Counted from the stretch's first letter, positions 1 through 8,655 are shown. The stretch is DNA of 64,000 nucleotides from Caulobacter sp. BK020 (GCF_004342605.1 NZ_SLZL01000001.1:310001-374000); one strand, 5' to 3'. The notes: generated from the letters alone by a model not told the origin. Numbers and translations: made by a program.

Positions 1-1
1 C

Positions 2-65
2 TTCCCGGTCCCGCCGGGAACGTAGGCTGAGCGGAGCTTGGGGACAGGCGCAAGCGCCTGTCCCC
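2..65. repeat. two adjacent intergenic hairpins
   Basis: Two perfect inverted repeats lie side by side. Positions 2-8 (TTCCCGG) pair with 14-20 around a 5-base loop, and positions 40-51 (GGGGACAGGCGC) pair with 54-65 around AA. No T-run follows, so neither is a textbook Rho-independent terminator. The second begins with GGGGAC, as do the REPIN arms at 9.5 and 43.5 kb, but the rest of its sequence differs. The gene upstream lies outside the window. Confidence 0.5.
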
Positions 66-91
66 GGCCGCATCTCGTTTCGATCGTTTCA

Positions 92-149
92 GATATATCT
101 AAAAACACTCTTGACCTTGGCGTAATCCGATATATCTATCGTTTCGATA
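92..149. promoter_or_regulatory. probable operator/promoter of the PadR gene
   Basis: The palindrome GATATATC occurs at 92-99 and again at 129-136, and a further inverted repeat TATCG-TTT-CGATA covers 137-149. A TTGACC -35-like hexamer sits at 111-116 between the two palindromes, with an A/T-rich -10 region around 131-139. PadR proteins usually repress their own gene through AT-rich palindromes, so this is the natural place for autorepression. That binding is inferred. Confidence 0.5.
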
Positions 150-174
150 TAACGAAACAGGATCTGAATCCCAC

Positions 175-753
175 ATGTTTGGACGTCATTTCCACCATCA
201 CCCCGGCCGCCACGGCGGTCATCACGGCGCCCCCTTCGGTCGCCATCCGTTCGGCTTCCACGGCCACGAGGGCCACCATCGTCGTGGCGGCCGCATGGGC
301 CGGTTCTTCGACCACGGCGACTTGCGCCTGGTGGTCCTGAAGCTGATCGCCGACAAGCCCAGCCACGGCTACGAGCTGATCAAGGCCGTCGAGACCGCCG
401 CTGGCGGCGCCTACACTCCCAGCCCTGGCGTGATCTATCCGACCCTGACCCTGCTGGAGGAGTTGGGCTACGTCACCGCGGCCGACGCCGGCGGCGGCAA
501 GAAGCTCTACACGATCACCGACGAGGGCCGGGCCTTCCTGGAAAGCAACAGCCAGCCGGTCCACGGCCTGTTCGCCCGCATGGCCGAGGCCGCCGCCCAG
601 AGCGCCGCCTTCTCGCCGCAGATCATGCGGGCCCGCGAGAACCTCAAGACCGCCCTGCGCCTGAAGCTGACCTCCGGCTCGCTGACCCCCGAACAGGTCG
701 CGGCGATCGCCAAGGTCATGGACGACGCGGCCGCCGCCATCGAAGGGGTCTAG
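175..753 (+). CDS. PadR-family regulator with His-rich N-terminus (YqjI-like)
   Basis: A 192-residue transcriptional regulator. Residues 1-43 are very rich in His, Gly and Arg (FGRHFHHHPGRHGGHH and onward). They are followed by a PadR winged helix at about 45-120, with recognisable segments such as LKLIADKPSHGYELIKAV and SPGVIYPTLTLLEELGYV, and then a C-terminal dimerisation helix. The His-rich arm plus PadR fold matches the layout of E. coli YqjI, a nickel-responsive repressor of a ferric reductase. The next gene, a DUF2218 protein, starts 5 bases after the stop, and DUF2218 proteins are often linked to siderophore or ferric-reductase genes. Metal sensing is therefore a reasonable inference; which metal cannot be told. 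Palindromic operator candidates lie just upstream. Confidence 0.85.
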   Translation: MFGRHFHHHPGRHGGHHGAPFGRHPFGFHGHEGHHRRGGRMGRFFDHGDLRLVVLKLIADKPSHGYELIKAVETAAGGAYTPSPGVIYPTLTLLEELGYVTAADAGGGKKLYTITDEGRAFLESNSQPVHGLFARMAEAAAQSAAFSPQIMRARENLKTALRLKLTSGSLTPEQVAAIAKVMDDAAAAIEGV

Positions 754-758
754 CCGCC

Positions 759-1100
759 ATGCAGAGCCATGCCCGCCTGAACACCGACCGCGGCGCGCGC
801 TACATGATTCAGCTGGCCAAGCACTGGGGTCACCGGTTCGAGGCGACCTATGACGACGTCTCGGCCCTGATCCCGCTGCCGCTGGGCACTTGCAGCATGC
901 TGGCCGATCCCGAAGGCCTGGACGTGACGATCGAGGCCGTCGACCTGGAAGCCTTGGCGCGGCTGGAGGACATCGTCGCCGAGCACCTGCTGCGCTTCGC
1001 GTTCCGCGAGCCGGTCAAGCGGCTGGGCTGGACGCGGGCCTGGGAGGCGGGCTGCATCGATCCGCCGACCCTGCGGGTCAACCGCGTCTCGTCCTCTTAA
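759..1100 (+). CDS. DUF2218 family protein
   Basis: A 113-residue cytosolic protein of the DUF2218 family, recognisable from the N-terminal RGARYMIQLAKHWGHRF segment followed by an acidic alpha/beta region. It has no signal peptide or membrane segment. The biochemical function of the family is not established; members are encoded next to, or fused with, siderophore-interacting flavin reductases, which suggests a role in iron or other metal handling. It is the second gene of a two-gene operon with the His-rich PadR regulator, 5 bases downstream, and is presumably under its control. Confidence 0.75.
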   Translation: MQSHARLNTDRGARYMIQLAKHWGHRFEATYDDVSALIPLPLGTCSMLADPEGLDVTIEAVDLEALARLEDIVAEHLLRFAFREPVKRLGWTRAWEAGCIDPPTLRVNRVSSS

Positions 1101-1230
1101 GGGTGGAGGCTGTGAAAAAACGCCATCGCTGAAGAAATCGCGGGTGTTTTCTGTCGAACTGGGCGCGATTTGCAGTTCATGTTGGAATTTCTCGCGACAT
1201 CTGCTCGTGTATTGGGAAAATTTTCCAACG

Positions 1231-1268
1231 AAAAGCCCGCCGCCGAGTTTTTACACAACCTTGGCGGG
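1231..1268 (-). terminator. probable terminator of the exported protein gene
   Basis: Read on the minus strand, CCCGCC (1268-1263) pairs with GGCGGG (1241-1236) and is followed at once by CTTTT. It starts 10 bases beyond the stop codon of the gene at 1279-1740. The loop is long (about 21 bases), so the call is moderate. Confidence 0.4.
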
Positions 1269-1278
1269 TTGCGGACGT

Positions 1279-1740
1279 TCAATCGCCACTCGGCCCGCAG
1301 GCCCAACCGATCAGCCTTCGGGTCCCCATATCGTAAGTGCCTGTAACGAACCTATCGTTGGAGTCATCAATCAGCAGCTCCTCCTGGTCGGCCCGCAGGA
1401 GGTGCGTGCCCGGCGCGTAGATCGGTGTCGAAGCTCTTTCGTGGAAATGAACGGTCACCTTCGACGTGTCCGAGCCAAGCCATGGGCCGCTCAGACGCCA
1501 AAACACCATGTGCCAGCCGGAGCGCTTGGACCACGAAGGCCTTTCCCAGATATAGTAGCGTGAGGGCCACTGATCGGCCGAGCGAACGCACGGGTGTCGC
1601 TCAAGCAATCGATCAATCTCGTCAGCAATGGCTGGGCTTGGGGGCGACGTGATCGTAAGCGCAAGGAACAGAAGGCCAGCAAGGATTACGCCGCACGCTA
1701 GAAGTACGGAACGTTTCCCTGTTCGCGGATTCCTTCGCAT
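1279..1740 (-). CDS. hypothetical exported or membrane-anchored protein
   Basis: A 153-residue protein I do not recognise. It begins with a basic stretch, then a hydrophobic segment at about residues 12-32 that would serve as a signal peptide or single membrane anchor, with a possible cleavage after SPAIA. The remainder is a small Trp-rich domain (for example WPSRYYIWERPSW) ending in WACGPSGD, with two cysteines. GC content is lower than that of its neighbours. It stands alone between DUF2218 and gshB, with a terminator-like hairpin immediately downstream. The signal sequence and internally consistent composition argue that it is a real gene. Confidence 0.55.
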   Translation of the reverse strand: MRRNPRTGKRSVLLACGVILAGLLFLALTITSPPSPAIADEIDRLLERHPCVRSADQWPSRYYIWERPSWSKRSGWHMVFWRLSGPWLGSDTSKVTVHFHERASTPIYAPGTHLLRADQEELLIDDSNDRFVTGTYDMGTRRLIGWACGPSGD

Positions 1741-1961
1741 AGCTCGACCATAGACACGGACGAAATGTGCGCAACGGGTCGCAATCAGACGAAAGCGCGG
1801 TGCGGGAAGCCGGACGCCGGAGTCCGCCTCGGCAAGGTCGCGGTCCTGGTCCGCGTCGACGTCGCCCCCCGCCGAGCACTCGCCCCTCGCATTCGCGCCC
1901 TCGCCGTCCTACCTAGGCAGTCGCCGCGCGGGATCCCCGCCCAAGCCGATCCGGAGTCCCC

Positions 1962-2909
1962 ATGTCGCTGAGAGTCGCCGTCCAGATGGATCCCGTGCTG
2001 GGGATCAACATCGAAACCGACACCACCTTCCTGATGATGTGGGAAGCCCAGCAGCGCGGCCACCGGCTGTGGTTCTACACGCCCGACAAGCTGTCGATGG
2101 AGGACGGCCGGGTGTTCGCCCGCGCCCAGCCCCTGACCCTGACCAAGACCCAGGGCGCCCACGCCGAGCTCGGCGAGACCGTGATCCTGGACATGAAGGA
2201 CGACGTCGACGTGGTGCTGATGCGCCAGGATCCGCCGTTCGACATGGCCTACATCACCGCCACCCACTTCCTGGAGAAGGTCCATCCGCACACCCTGGTG
2301 GTCAACAATCCGGCCGAGGTGCGCAATGCGCCCGAGAAGCTGTTCGTCACCGACTTCCCGGGCGTCCAGCCGCCGACCCTGATCACCAGCGACCACCAGG
2401 CGATCTACGACTTCCGCGCCCGGCACGGCGACATCGTGCTCAAGCCCCTCTATGGCGGCGGCGGGTCGGGCGTGGCGCGGCTGCTGGCCGACGACCCCAA
2501 CCTGGACGCCCTGCTGGAGCTGCACGCCATGATCGGCCGCGAGCAGGTGATCGCCCAGAAGTTCGTCCCGGCCGTCAGCAAGGGCGACAAGCGCATCCTG
2601 CTGGTGCACGGCGAGCCGGTGGGGGCCGTCAACCGGGTGCCGGCCGCCGGCCAGGTGCGGTCCAACCTGCGGGTCGGCGGCCGGGCCGAGGCGGTGGAGC
2701 TGACCCCGCGCGACCTGGAGCTCTGCGCGATCATCGGCCCGGAACTGAAGAGGCGCGGCCTGCTGTTCGTGGGCATCGACGTGATCGGAGAATATCTGAC
2801 CGAGATCAACGTCACCTCGCCCACCGGGGCCCAGCAGCTCAAGCGGTTCGGCGGCGCCGACGCCGCGGCGATCCTCTGGGATCGGATCGCCGAGCTCAGC
2901 TCCACCTGA
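1962..2909 (+). CDS. gshB: glutathione synthetase
   Basis: A 315-residue ATP-grasp ligase that joins gamma-glutamylcysteine to glycine to give glutathione in the cytosol. The N-terminal prokaryotic GSH synthetase domain (residues 1-120) carries the typical [15 protein letters not shown] start and the [11 protein letters not shown] segment. The ATP-grasp domain follows, with the glycine-rich loop [14 protein letters not shown] and metal/ATP ligands near the end ([16 protein letters not shown], then TSPTG). Length is normal for the family. In many alphaproteobacteria gshB sits beside rsmI and yraN; here those genes are at about 58 kb, so the usual cluster is split. Confidence 0.96.
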   Translation: MSLRVAVQMDPVLGINIETDTTFLMMWEAQQRGHRLWFYTPDKLSMEDGRVFARAQPLTLTKTQGAHAELGETVILDMKDDVDVVLMRQDPPFDMAYITATHFLEKVHPHTLVVNNPAEVRNAPEKLFVTDFPGVQPPTLITSDHQAIYDFRARHGDIVLKPLYGGGGSGVARLLADDPNLDALLELHAMIGREQVIAQKFVPAVSKGDKRILLVHGEPVGAVNRVPAAGQVRSNLRVGGRAEAVELTPRDLELCAIIGPELKRRGLLFVGIDVIGEYLTEINVTSPTGAQQLKRFGGADAAAILWDRIAELSST

Positions 2910-3039
2910 GGATTAAGTGCGTCGGATAGACGACTGAATCGTCACACTTTCCTGAAATGTTCGTTTTTCGTTCTTGCTCCGCTCCAGCGACCATGCTTGG
3001 CTTGTGGATAAATCGGTGGGCAAGGGGGCGGGGAAGCCA

Positions 3040-4590
3040 ATGGCGGCAAAGGTCGTCACGGTGGCGTTCGAGGGCGTCGAGGCGCGCCGGGTCGACGTCG
3101 AGGTGCAGCTGACGGGCGGCGCCCAGGTCATGGTCATCGTCGGCCTGGGCGACAAGGCCGTGGCCGAGAGCAAGGAGCGGGTGCGCGGCGCCTTCGCCGG
3201 CCTGGGTCTGGCGCTGCCGCCCAAGCGCATCGTCGCCAACCTGGCCCCGGCCGACCTTCCGAAGGAGGGGTCGCACTATGACCTGCCAATCGCCCTGGCG
3301 GTGATGGCGGCCATGGGCGTGATCCCGATCGACGCGCTGGACGGCTGGGCGGCGATGGGCGAACTGTCCTTGGACGGACGGATCGCGGCCTGCGCCGGAG
3401 CCCTGCCGGCGGCCATGGCGGCCGGGGCCATGGACCTGGGCCTGATCTGCCCCGAGGCCTGCGGGCCCGAAGCGGCCTGGGCCGGCGGCACACGGATCCT
3501 GGCGCCGCGCTCGCTGGTGGCCCTGATCAACCACTTCCGGGGCGGCCAGCTGCTGTCGGCCCCGTCGCCGGGCCCGGTGGTCGAGGGCGAGGCGGCCAAG
3601 GACCTGCGCGACGTCAAGGGCCAGGAGCACGCCAAGCGGGCCCTGGAGATCGCCGCCGCCGGTTCGCACAACCTGCTGTTCTGCGGTCCGCCCGGCTCGG
3701 GCAAGTCGATGCTGGCCCAGCGCCTGCCCGGGCTGCTGCCGCCCCTGAGCTCGCACGAGCTGCTGGAGACCTCGATGGTCCATTCGGTGGCCGGGCTGAT
3801 CGCCAAGGGAACCCTGACCCGGGCCCGGCCCTACCGCGCCCCGCACCACAGCGCCTCGATGGCCGCCCTGACCGGCGGCGGGCTGAAGGCCAAGCCGGGC
3901 GAGGTGTCGCTGGCGCATAATGGCGTGCTGTTCCTGGATGAACTCCCGGAGTTCGGAGTCCAGGCCCTCGACAGCCTGCGGGGGCCGCTGGAAACCGGCG
4001 AGGTGATGGTGGCGCGGGCCAACGCCCATGTGCGTTATCCGGCCCGGGTGCAGCTGGTGGCGGCGATGAACCCCTGCCGCTGCGGCCACGGGGGGACCGG
4101 GCGCGGGGCGTGCGAAAAGGCCCCGCGCTGCCTGCGCGACTATCAGGGCCGGGTCAGCGGGCCGCTGATGGACCGCATCGACCTGGCCGTCGACATGCCC
4201 GCCGTCACCGCCGCCGACCTGGCCCTGCCGCCGCCGTCCGAAGGCACGGCCGAGGCCGCCGCCCGGGTCGCCCGGGCCCGGCGGCTGCAGCTGGAACGGG
4301 CCGAGGCGATCCCGAACGCGCCGTCGGGGGCCGAGGCGCTGAACGGCCGGGCCGAGGGCCGCTATCTGGAGCAGATCGCCGACCTCGACGAGGCCGGACG
4401 CGGCCTGCTGTCCCGGGCCGCCGAGGCCGGCCAGATCAGCGCCCGCGGCTGGACCCGCGTGCTGCGCCTGGCCCGCACGATCGCCGACCTGGAGGGCGCG
4501 GCGGGCGTACGCCGCGTGCACGTCGCCGAGGCCCTGGCCCACCGGCGCACCAGCGCCCTGGGCGCGGCGGCGGGCGAGGGGGTGTTCTAA
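3040..4590 (+). CDS. comM: YifB/ComM family Mg-chelatase-like AAA+ ATPase
   Basis: A 516-residue AAA+ helicase of the ComM/YifB family. In transformable bacteria ComM promotes branch migration during integration of incoming DNA; elsewhere its role is less clear. The N-terminal ChlI-type domain (residues 1-170) is followed by a Walker A GPPGSGKSMLAQRLPG, Walker B NGVLFLDELPEF, and the cysteine-containing MNPCRCGHGG insert typical of the family, then the C-terminal Mg_chelatase_C helix bundle. The ATG at 3040 is preferred over one 66 bases upstream because AAKVVTVAFEGVEA is the conserved N-terminus and a G-rich ribosome site precedes it. It ends 5 bases from the convergent actR. Confidence 0.93.
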   Translation: MAAKVVTVAFEGVEARRVDVEVQLTGGAQVMVIVGLGDKAVAESKERVRGAFAGLGLALPPKRIVANLAPADLPKEGSHYDLPIALAVMAAMGVIPIDALDGWAAMGELSLDGRIAACAGALPAAMAAGAMDLGLICPEACGPEAAWAGGTRILAPRSLVALINHFRGGQLLSAPSPGPVVEGEAAKDLRDVKGQEHAKRALEIAAAGSHNLLFCGPPGSGKSMLAQRLPGLLPPLSSHELLETSMVHSVAGLIAKGTLTRARPYRAPHHSASMAALTGGGLKAKPGEVSLAHNGVLFLDELPEFGVQALDSLRGPLETGEVMVARANAHVRYPARVQLVAAMNPCRCGHGGTGRGACEKAPRCLRDYQGRVSGPLMDRIDLAVDMPAVTAADLALPPPSEGTAEAAARVARARRLQLERAEAIPNAPSGAEALNGRAEGRYLEQIADLDEAGRGLLSRAAEAGQISARGWTRVLRLARTIADLEGAAGVRRVHVAEALAHRRTSALGAAAGEGVF

Positions 4591-4595
4591 TAGAC

Positions 4596-5153
4596 CTATC
4601 GCGGCGCGCGCTTGGCCAGGATCCGCTGCAGGGTCCGCCGGTGCATGTTCAGCCGTCGGGCGGTCTCCGACACGTTGTGGCCGCACATCTCGTAGACCCG
4701 CTGGATGTGCTCCCAGCGCACGCGGTCGGCGCTCATCGGGTTTTCCGGCGGGGCGGGGGCGGCGTCCTTGGCGGCCAGCAGGGCGCGGGCCACGTCGTCG
4801 GCGTCGGCCGGCTTGGACAGGTAGTCGATCACTCCCGCCTTCACGGCCGCGACGGCGGTGGCGATGTTGCCGTAGCCGGTCAGCATGATGACCTTGGCGT
4901 CGGGCCGCACGTCGCGCACGGCCTCGACCACCTTCAGGCCCGTGCCGTCCTCCAGCCGCATGTCGAGCACGGCATGGGCCGGGGCCTGGCTGCGCAGGGC
5001 GCTCATCGCCTCGGCCACCGAAGCGCAGAGGGTCACCGCGAACCCGCGCTGTTCGAGCGCGCGACCCAGTCGCGTCCGCAGGGGCGCGTCGTCGTCGAGG
5101 AGCAGCAGGGACTTGTCGGGCAGAGCCGCGACCATTTCACCGATATCCGCCAT
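4596..5153 (-). CDS. actR: redox response regulator ActR/RegA/PrrA family
   Basis: A 185-residue response regulator of the RegA/PrrA/ActR family, the global regulator of photosynthesis, respiration and fixation genes in alphaproteobacteria. The receiver domain (about residues 15-125) shows the acidic pocket LLLLDDDAPL, the phosphorylation site HAVLDMRLEDG and the TGYGN and KPAD switch residues. A Fis-type helix-turn-helix follows (RVRWEHIQRVYEMCGHNVSE, then ARRLNMHRRTLQRIL). The start at 5153 gives the usual family length of about 184 residues and has GGGAGG 10 bases upstream. The cognate kinase gene lies immediately upstream on the same strand. Confidence 0.94.
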   Translation of the reverse strand: MADIGEMVAALPDKSLLLLDDDAPLRTRLGRALEQRGFAVTLCASVAEAMSALRSQAPAHAVLDMRLEDGTGLKVVEAVRDVRPDAKVIMLTGYGNIATAVAAVKAGVIDYLSKPADADDVARALLAAKDAAPAPPENPMSADRVRWEHIQRVYEMCGHNVSETARRLNMHRRTLQRILAKRAPR

Positions 5154-5241
5154 GAACTTCAGCGCCTCCCTACGCTGACACTCAACCAGGCTGCGAGCGA
5201 GCCATCTTGCTGCCCAATTCGCGAGTGTCGCAAGTGTTTCA

Positions 5242-6651
5242 TTACAGCTCGCTCGCTCCGATGATCGCAGGCGCCTCCAGCGCCGACCGGGGCCAGCGCG
5301 CGGCGACCACCGCGCCGCCGCGCCGACCATTCCTGAAATCCACGCTCGCCCCGGTTCGTTCCAGCAGCGTCTTGGCGATGAAGAAGCCCAGCCCCATGCC
5401 GATGTGGCCGGTCCGCGAGCCCTCCGCCCCCGGACGGGACGTCACATAGGGCTCGCCCAGCTTGGCCAGGATCTCGGGCGAGAAGCCCGGCCCGTCGTCG
5501 CGCACCTCGATCACCACCGCCCGGGCGTCGAAGCGGGCCACGACGATCACCTCGGCCCGGGCGAAATCGACGGCGTTCTCGACGATGGTCGTCAGGGCAT
5601 GGAGGATCTCGGCCCGTCGCCAGATGTCGGGCGCCGAATCGCCCGGCGGGCCGTTGACCACCGCCTCGACCCGGATGCCGTGGATCATGTGCGGCTCGAT
5701 CACCTCGTGCACCAGCTGGGTGAGGCTGATCCGCTCGTGCACCGCGTCCTTGGCCTCGGGCATCTCGGTCAGGCGGGCCAGGATCTCGCGGCAGCGCGCC
5801 GCCTGGCCGATCATCAGCTCGGCGTCCTCGCGGGTCTGCTCGTCGGGGGCGTTGCGGACCATCTCGCGGGCCACGACCGAGATGGTGGCCAGGGGCGTGC
5901 CCAGCTCGTGGGCGGCGGCGGCGGCCAGGGCCCCCAGGGCCGAGAGCCGCTGTTCGCGGGCCAGCACCGTCTCGGTGACGTTCAGGGCCAGCTCCATCCG
6001 CGCCGACTCCGTCGCCGCCTGCCAGGCATAGGCCCCAGTCAGGGCGATCCCCAGGATCCGCGCCAGCACGATGGTCATCAGGGTCAGGCCGCCGGGCACG
6101 GGGGCCGGCCCCGCCGACGGGGGGTAGGGCGAGGGCAGGTAGACGAACGTCAGCACCAGGCAGGCCGCCACCGCCAGGGCCCCGACCGCCACGGCGAACC
6201 GGGCCGGCAGGGTGGCGGCGGCCAGGGTGACGGGGGCGATCAGCAGCAGGGAGAACGGATTGACGATCCCGCCGGTCAGGTAAAGCATTCCCGCAAGCTG
6301 TATGGTGTCGAACGCGATCTGGGCCGTGGCCTCGCCCTCGCGCGCCATCCGCTGGCCGCCGAACGCCAGGCCGATCAGCACGTTCAGCCAGGCCGACAGG
6401 GCGATCAGCGAGAAGCAGAGGGCGAAGGGCACCTTCAGGTCCAGGACCAGGCCGGCGACCAGAACGGCGGTGGTCTGGCCGATCACCATCAGCCAGCGCT
6501 GGGCGATCAGGGTGCGGACCCTCAGGCGTCCGCGACGCAGCCCTGGCCCCGCCCAGGACCAGTCCTCGTCTTGCGCCGCCTCGGCGTCAGGCTTATCGAG
6601 CCCCGACCGAGGCGAACTATGCGGCGCATTCTTGAGAGACGCGTCTGCCAT
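5242..6651 (-). CDS. actS: redox-sensing histidine kinase ActS/RegB/PrrB
   Basis: A 469-residue membrane histidine kinase. About six transmembrane segments occupy residues 40-210, and between two of them lies GGIVNPF, the ubiquinone-binding heptapeptide of RegB. The H-box is AAAHELGTPLATISVV, and the downstream helix carries QAARCREILARL, whose cysteine corresponds to the redox-active Cys of RegB. The ATP-binding domain ends with DDGPGFS and GMGLGFFIAKTLLERTG. Start at 6651 (MADASLKN) was chosen over 6708, which would run into the divergent SCO gene. It phosphorylates ActR, encoded 88 bases downstream; signal input is the quinone pool or thiol state. Confidence 0.94.
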   Translation of the reverse strand: MADASLKNAPHSSPRSGLDKPDAEAAQDEDWSWAGPGLRRGRLRVRTLIAQRWLMVIGQTTAVLVAGLVLDLKVPFALCFSLIALSAWLNVLIGLAFGGQRMAREGEATAQIAFDTIQLAGMLYLTGGIVNPFSLLLIAPVTLAAATLPARFAVAVGALAVAACLVLTFVYLPSPYPPSAGPAPVPGGLTLMTIVLARILGIALTGAYAWQAATESARMELALNVTETVLAREQRLSALGALAAAAAHELGTPLATISVVAREMVRNAPDEQTREDAELMIGQAARCREILARLTEMPEAKDAVHERISLTQLVHEVIEPHMIHGIRVEAVVNGPPGDSAPDIWRRAEILHALTTIVENAVDFARAEVIVVARFDARAVVIEVRDDGPGFSPEILAKLGEPYVTSRPGAEGSRTGHIGMGLGFFIAKTLLERTGASVDFRNGRRGGAVVAARWPRSALEAPAIIGASEL

Positions 6652-6706
6652 GTCGCACCATAAGGCCAGAAATTCTCGTCTGGCGAGAGCGAAAGGTTCA
6701 AAGCCC

Positions 6707-7303
6707 ATGCCGCGTCATCGGTTGCTTGCGATTCTGGCGGGGCTGCTGGCCGTCCTGCTGGCTGGCGGGCTGATCTTCAGGACCGGCGTCCTGGACAAGG
6801 CCCCGCCGCCGTCCCTGGTCGGCGGCCCGTTCCAGCTGGTCGACCAGAACGGCAGGCCGACCACCGAGGCGGCCCTGAAGGGCCAGTGGAACGCGGTGTT
6901 CTTCGGCTTCACCTACTGCCCGGACGTCTGTCCCGGCACCCTGCAGGCCCTGGCCGCCGCCAGCGACCAGCTGGGCCCCAGGGCCAAGGACCTGAAGATC
7001 GTCTTCATCTCGGTCGACCCGGACCGCGACAAGCCGCAGGCGGTCAAGGACTTCCTGTCGGGCCCGACCCTGCCGAAAAATATCCTGGGCCTGACCGGCG
7101 CGCCCGAGCAGACCGCGGCGGCCGCCAAGGCCTATCGCGTCTATTACAAGAAGGCCGGCGACGGGCCCGACTACAGCGTCGATCACTCCACGGCGGTCTA
7201 TCTGATGGATCCCAAGGGCCGGTTCGTCAAAGTGATCCCCTACAATCTGCCGCCCGACGAGATCGCCCGGCAGATCAAGGACGCCATGGAGGGCCGCGGC
7301 TAG
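6707..7303 (+). CDS. SCO1/SenC family copper chaperone
   Basis: A 198-residue thioredoxin-fold protein with one N-terminal membrane anchor (residues 5-25), so it faces the periplasm. The copper-binding motif is YCPDVCPGTL (CxxxC), and the third ligand is the His in VDHSTAVYLMDP. SCO proteins deliver copper to the CuA centre of cytochrome c oxidase or maintain its thiols. It is divergently transcribed from actS with 55 bases between the starts; in Rhodobacter the SenC gene is likewise linked to regB/regA, so co-regulation with respiratory redox state is likely. Confidence 0.93.
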   Translation: MPRHRLLAILAGLLAVLLAGGLIFRTGVLDKAPPPSLVGGPFQLVDQNGRPTTEAALKGQWNAVFFGFTYCPDVCPGTLQALAAASDQLGPRAKDLKIVFISVDPDRDKPQAVKDFLSGPTLPKNILGLTGAPEQTAAAAKAYRVYYKKAGDGPDYSVDHSTAVYLMDPKGRFVKVIPYNLPPDEIARQIKDAMEGRG

Positions 7304-7370
7304 CGCCTGGCGCGCCCGCGACGCTGTACCGCTACCGGAAGGCTGTACTTTCTTGAGGATTGGCGTGCTA

Positions 7371-7385
7371 TGTTGCATTGCAACA
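7371..7385. promoter_or_regulatory. palindrome in the phaZ leader, candidate PhaR site
   Basis: TGTTGC-ATT-GCAACA is a perfect 6-bp inverted repeat 13 bases before the phaZ start codon. PhaR, the polyhydroxybutyrate-sensing repressor of alphaproteobacteria, is reported to bind TGC/GCA-rich palindromes, so this is a plausible operator. The assignment is inferred from position and symmetry only. Confidence 0.4.
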
Positions 7386-7398
7386 TTCCGGATGCGCC

Positions 7399-8655
7399 AT
7401 GCTTTACGCCCTGCACGAGGCCAGTTTCTACGCTTCCACGCCCCTGCGGCTCGCGGCCCGCGCGGCCCGCGACTTCTGGGGCTCGCCCCTGAATCCGGCC
7501 GCCGAGAGCGATCTTGGCCGCCGGATCCACGCCGGCGCGGACCTGTTCTCGAACGTCACCCGGCGCTACGGCAAGCCCGACTGGCGCATCGACAGCGTCA
7601 AGATCGGCCAGGTCGACGTGCGCGTGCGCCCGACCGTGGTCTGGGAAAGCCCCTGGGCGCGGCTGATCCAGTTCGACCGCGACATGGCCGACATGCGCCG
7701 GGCCGGCCGCTTCCAGCTGGACCCCGCCGTGCTGATCGTCGCGCCGCTCTCCGGCCACTACGCGACGCTGCTGCGTGGCACGGTCGAGGCCTTCCTGCCC
7801 GACCACGCGGTGTTCATCGTCGACTGGGTCAACGCCCGCGAGGTCTCGGTCCTGCAGGGGCGCTTCGACTTCCACGACTATATCGACCACATCCGCCAGA
7901 TGCTGACGGTCCTGGGGCCGCGCCCCAATGTCGTGGCCGTCTGCCAGCCCGGCCCGCCGGTCCTGGCCGCCGCCGCCCTGATGGCCGAGGACAACGACCC
8001 CTCGCGCCCGGCCAGCATGACCTTCATGGGCTCGCCGATCGACGCGCGCCTGTCGCCGACCGTGACCAACCAGCTGGCCGAGGAAAAGCCGTTCACCTGG
8101 TTCCAGTCGAACATGATCTACACCGTGCCCCCGCCCTATCCAGGCATGGGCCGGCGCGTCTATCCGGGCTTCGTCCAGCTGGCCAGCTTCATGAGCATGA
8201 ACGCCGAGAAGCACCAGGCCGCGCACCAGCGCTATTTCCAGGATCTGGTGAAGGGCGACGGCGACAGCGCCGACAAGCATCTGGAGTTCTATGACGAGTA
8301 CCTGTCGGTGCTGGACCTGACCGAGGAATTCTACCTCCAGACCATCGACATCGTCTTCCAGCAGCACCTGCTGCCCAAGGGCGAACTGACCCATCGCGGC
8401 CGGATGGTGAACCCGGCGGCGATCACCGACATCGGCCTGATGACGGTCGAGGGCGAGAACGACGACATCTCCGGCATCGGCCAGACCCAGGCCGCCCACG
8501 GCCTGTGCTCGTCCCTGCCCGAGGCCCTGAAGACCGACTATGTCCAGCCGGACGTCGGCCACTACGGCGTGTTCAACGGCCGCCGGTTCCGCGAGGAAAT
8601 CTATCCGCGGGTGCGCGACTTCATCCTCAAGAGCGACCCGAACTTCGGGGGCTGA
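7399..8655 (+). CDS. phaZ: intracellular polyhydroxybutyrate depolymerase
   Basis: A 418-residue alpha/beta-hydrolase of the intracellular PHB depolymerase family, which degrades stored poly-3-hydroxybutyrate granules. The nucleophile segment is VVAVCQPGPPVLAA, with cysteine in place of the usual serine as in the Ralstonia PhaZ1 enzymes. Other family marks are the N-terminal MLYALHEASFYASTPLR and a C-terminal histidine in DVGHYGVFNGRRF. No signal peptide is present, fitting the cytosolic role. ATG 7399 is preferred to a TTG at 7360 because the extension would read through the palindromic operator-like sequence. It is a single gene, 64 bases before a metalloprotease gene. Confidence 0.93.
   Translation: MLYALHEASFYASTPLRLAARAARDFWGSPLNPAAESDLGRRIHAGADLFSNVTRRYGKPDWRIDSVKIGQVDVRVRPTVVWESPWARLIQFDRDMADMRRAGRFQLDPAVLIVAPLSGHYATLLRGTVEAFLPDHAVFIVDWVNAREVSVLQGRFDFHDYIDHIRQMLTVLGPRPNVVAVCQPGPPVLAAAALMAEDNDPSRPASMTFMGSPIDARLSPTVTNQLAEEKPFTWFQSNMIYTVPPPYPGMGRRVYPGFVQLASFMSMNAEKHQAAHQRYFQDLVKGDGDSADKHLEFYDEYLSVLDLTEEFYLQTIDIVFQQHLLPKGELTHRGRMVNPAAITDIGLMTVEGENDDISGIGQTQAAHGLCSSLPEALKTDYVQPDVGHYGVFNGRRFREEIYPRVRDFILKSDPNFGG

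Noticed and set aside
1212..1228. Palindrome TTGGGAAAATTTTCCAA.
   Set aside because: AT-rich near-palindrome in a short gap between converging genes; no gene starts nearby, so no regulatory role can be supported.
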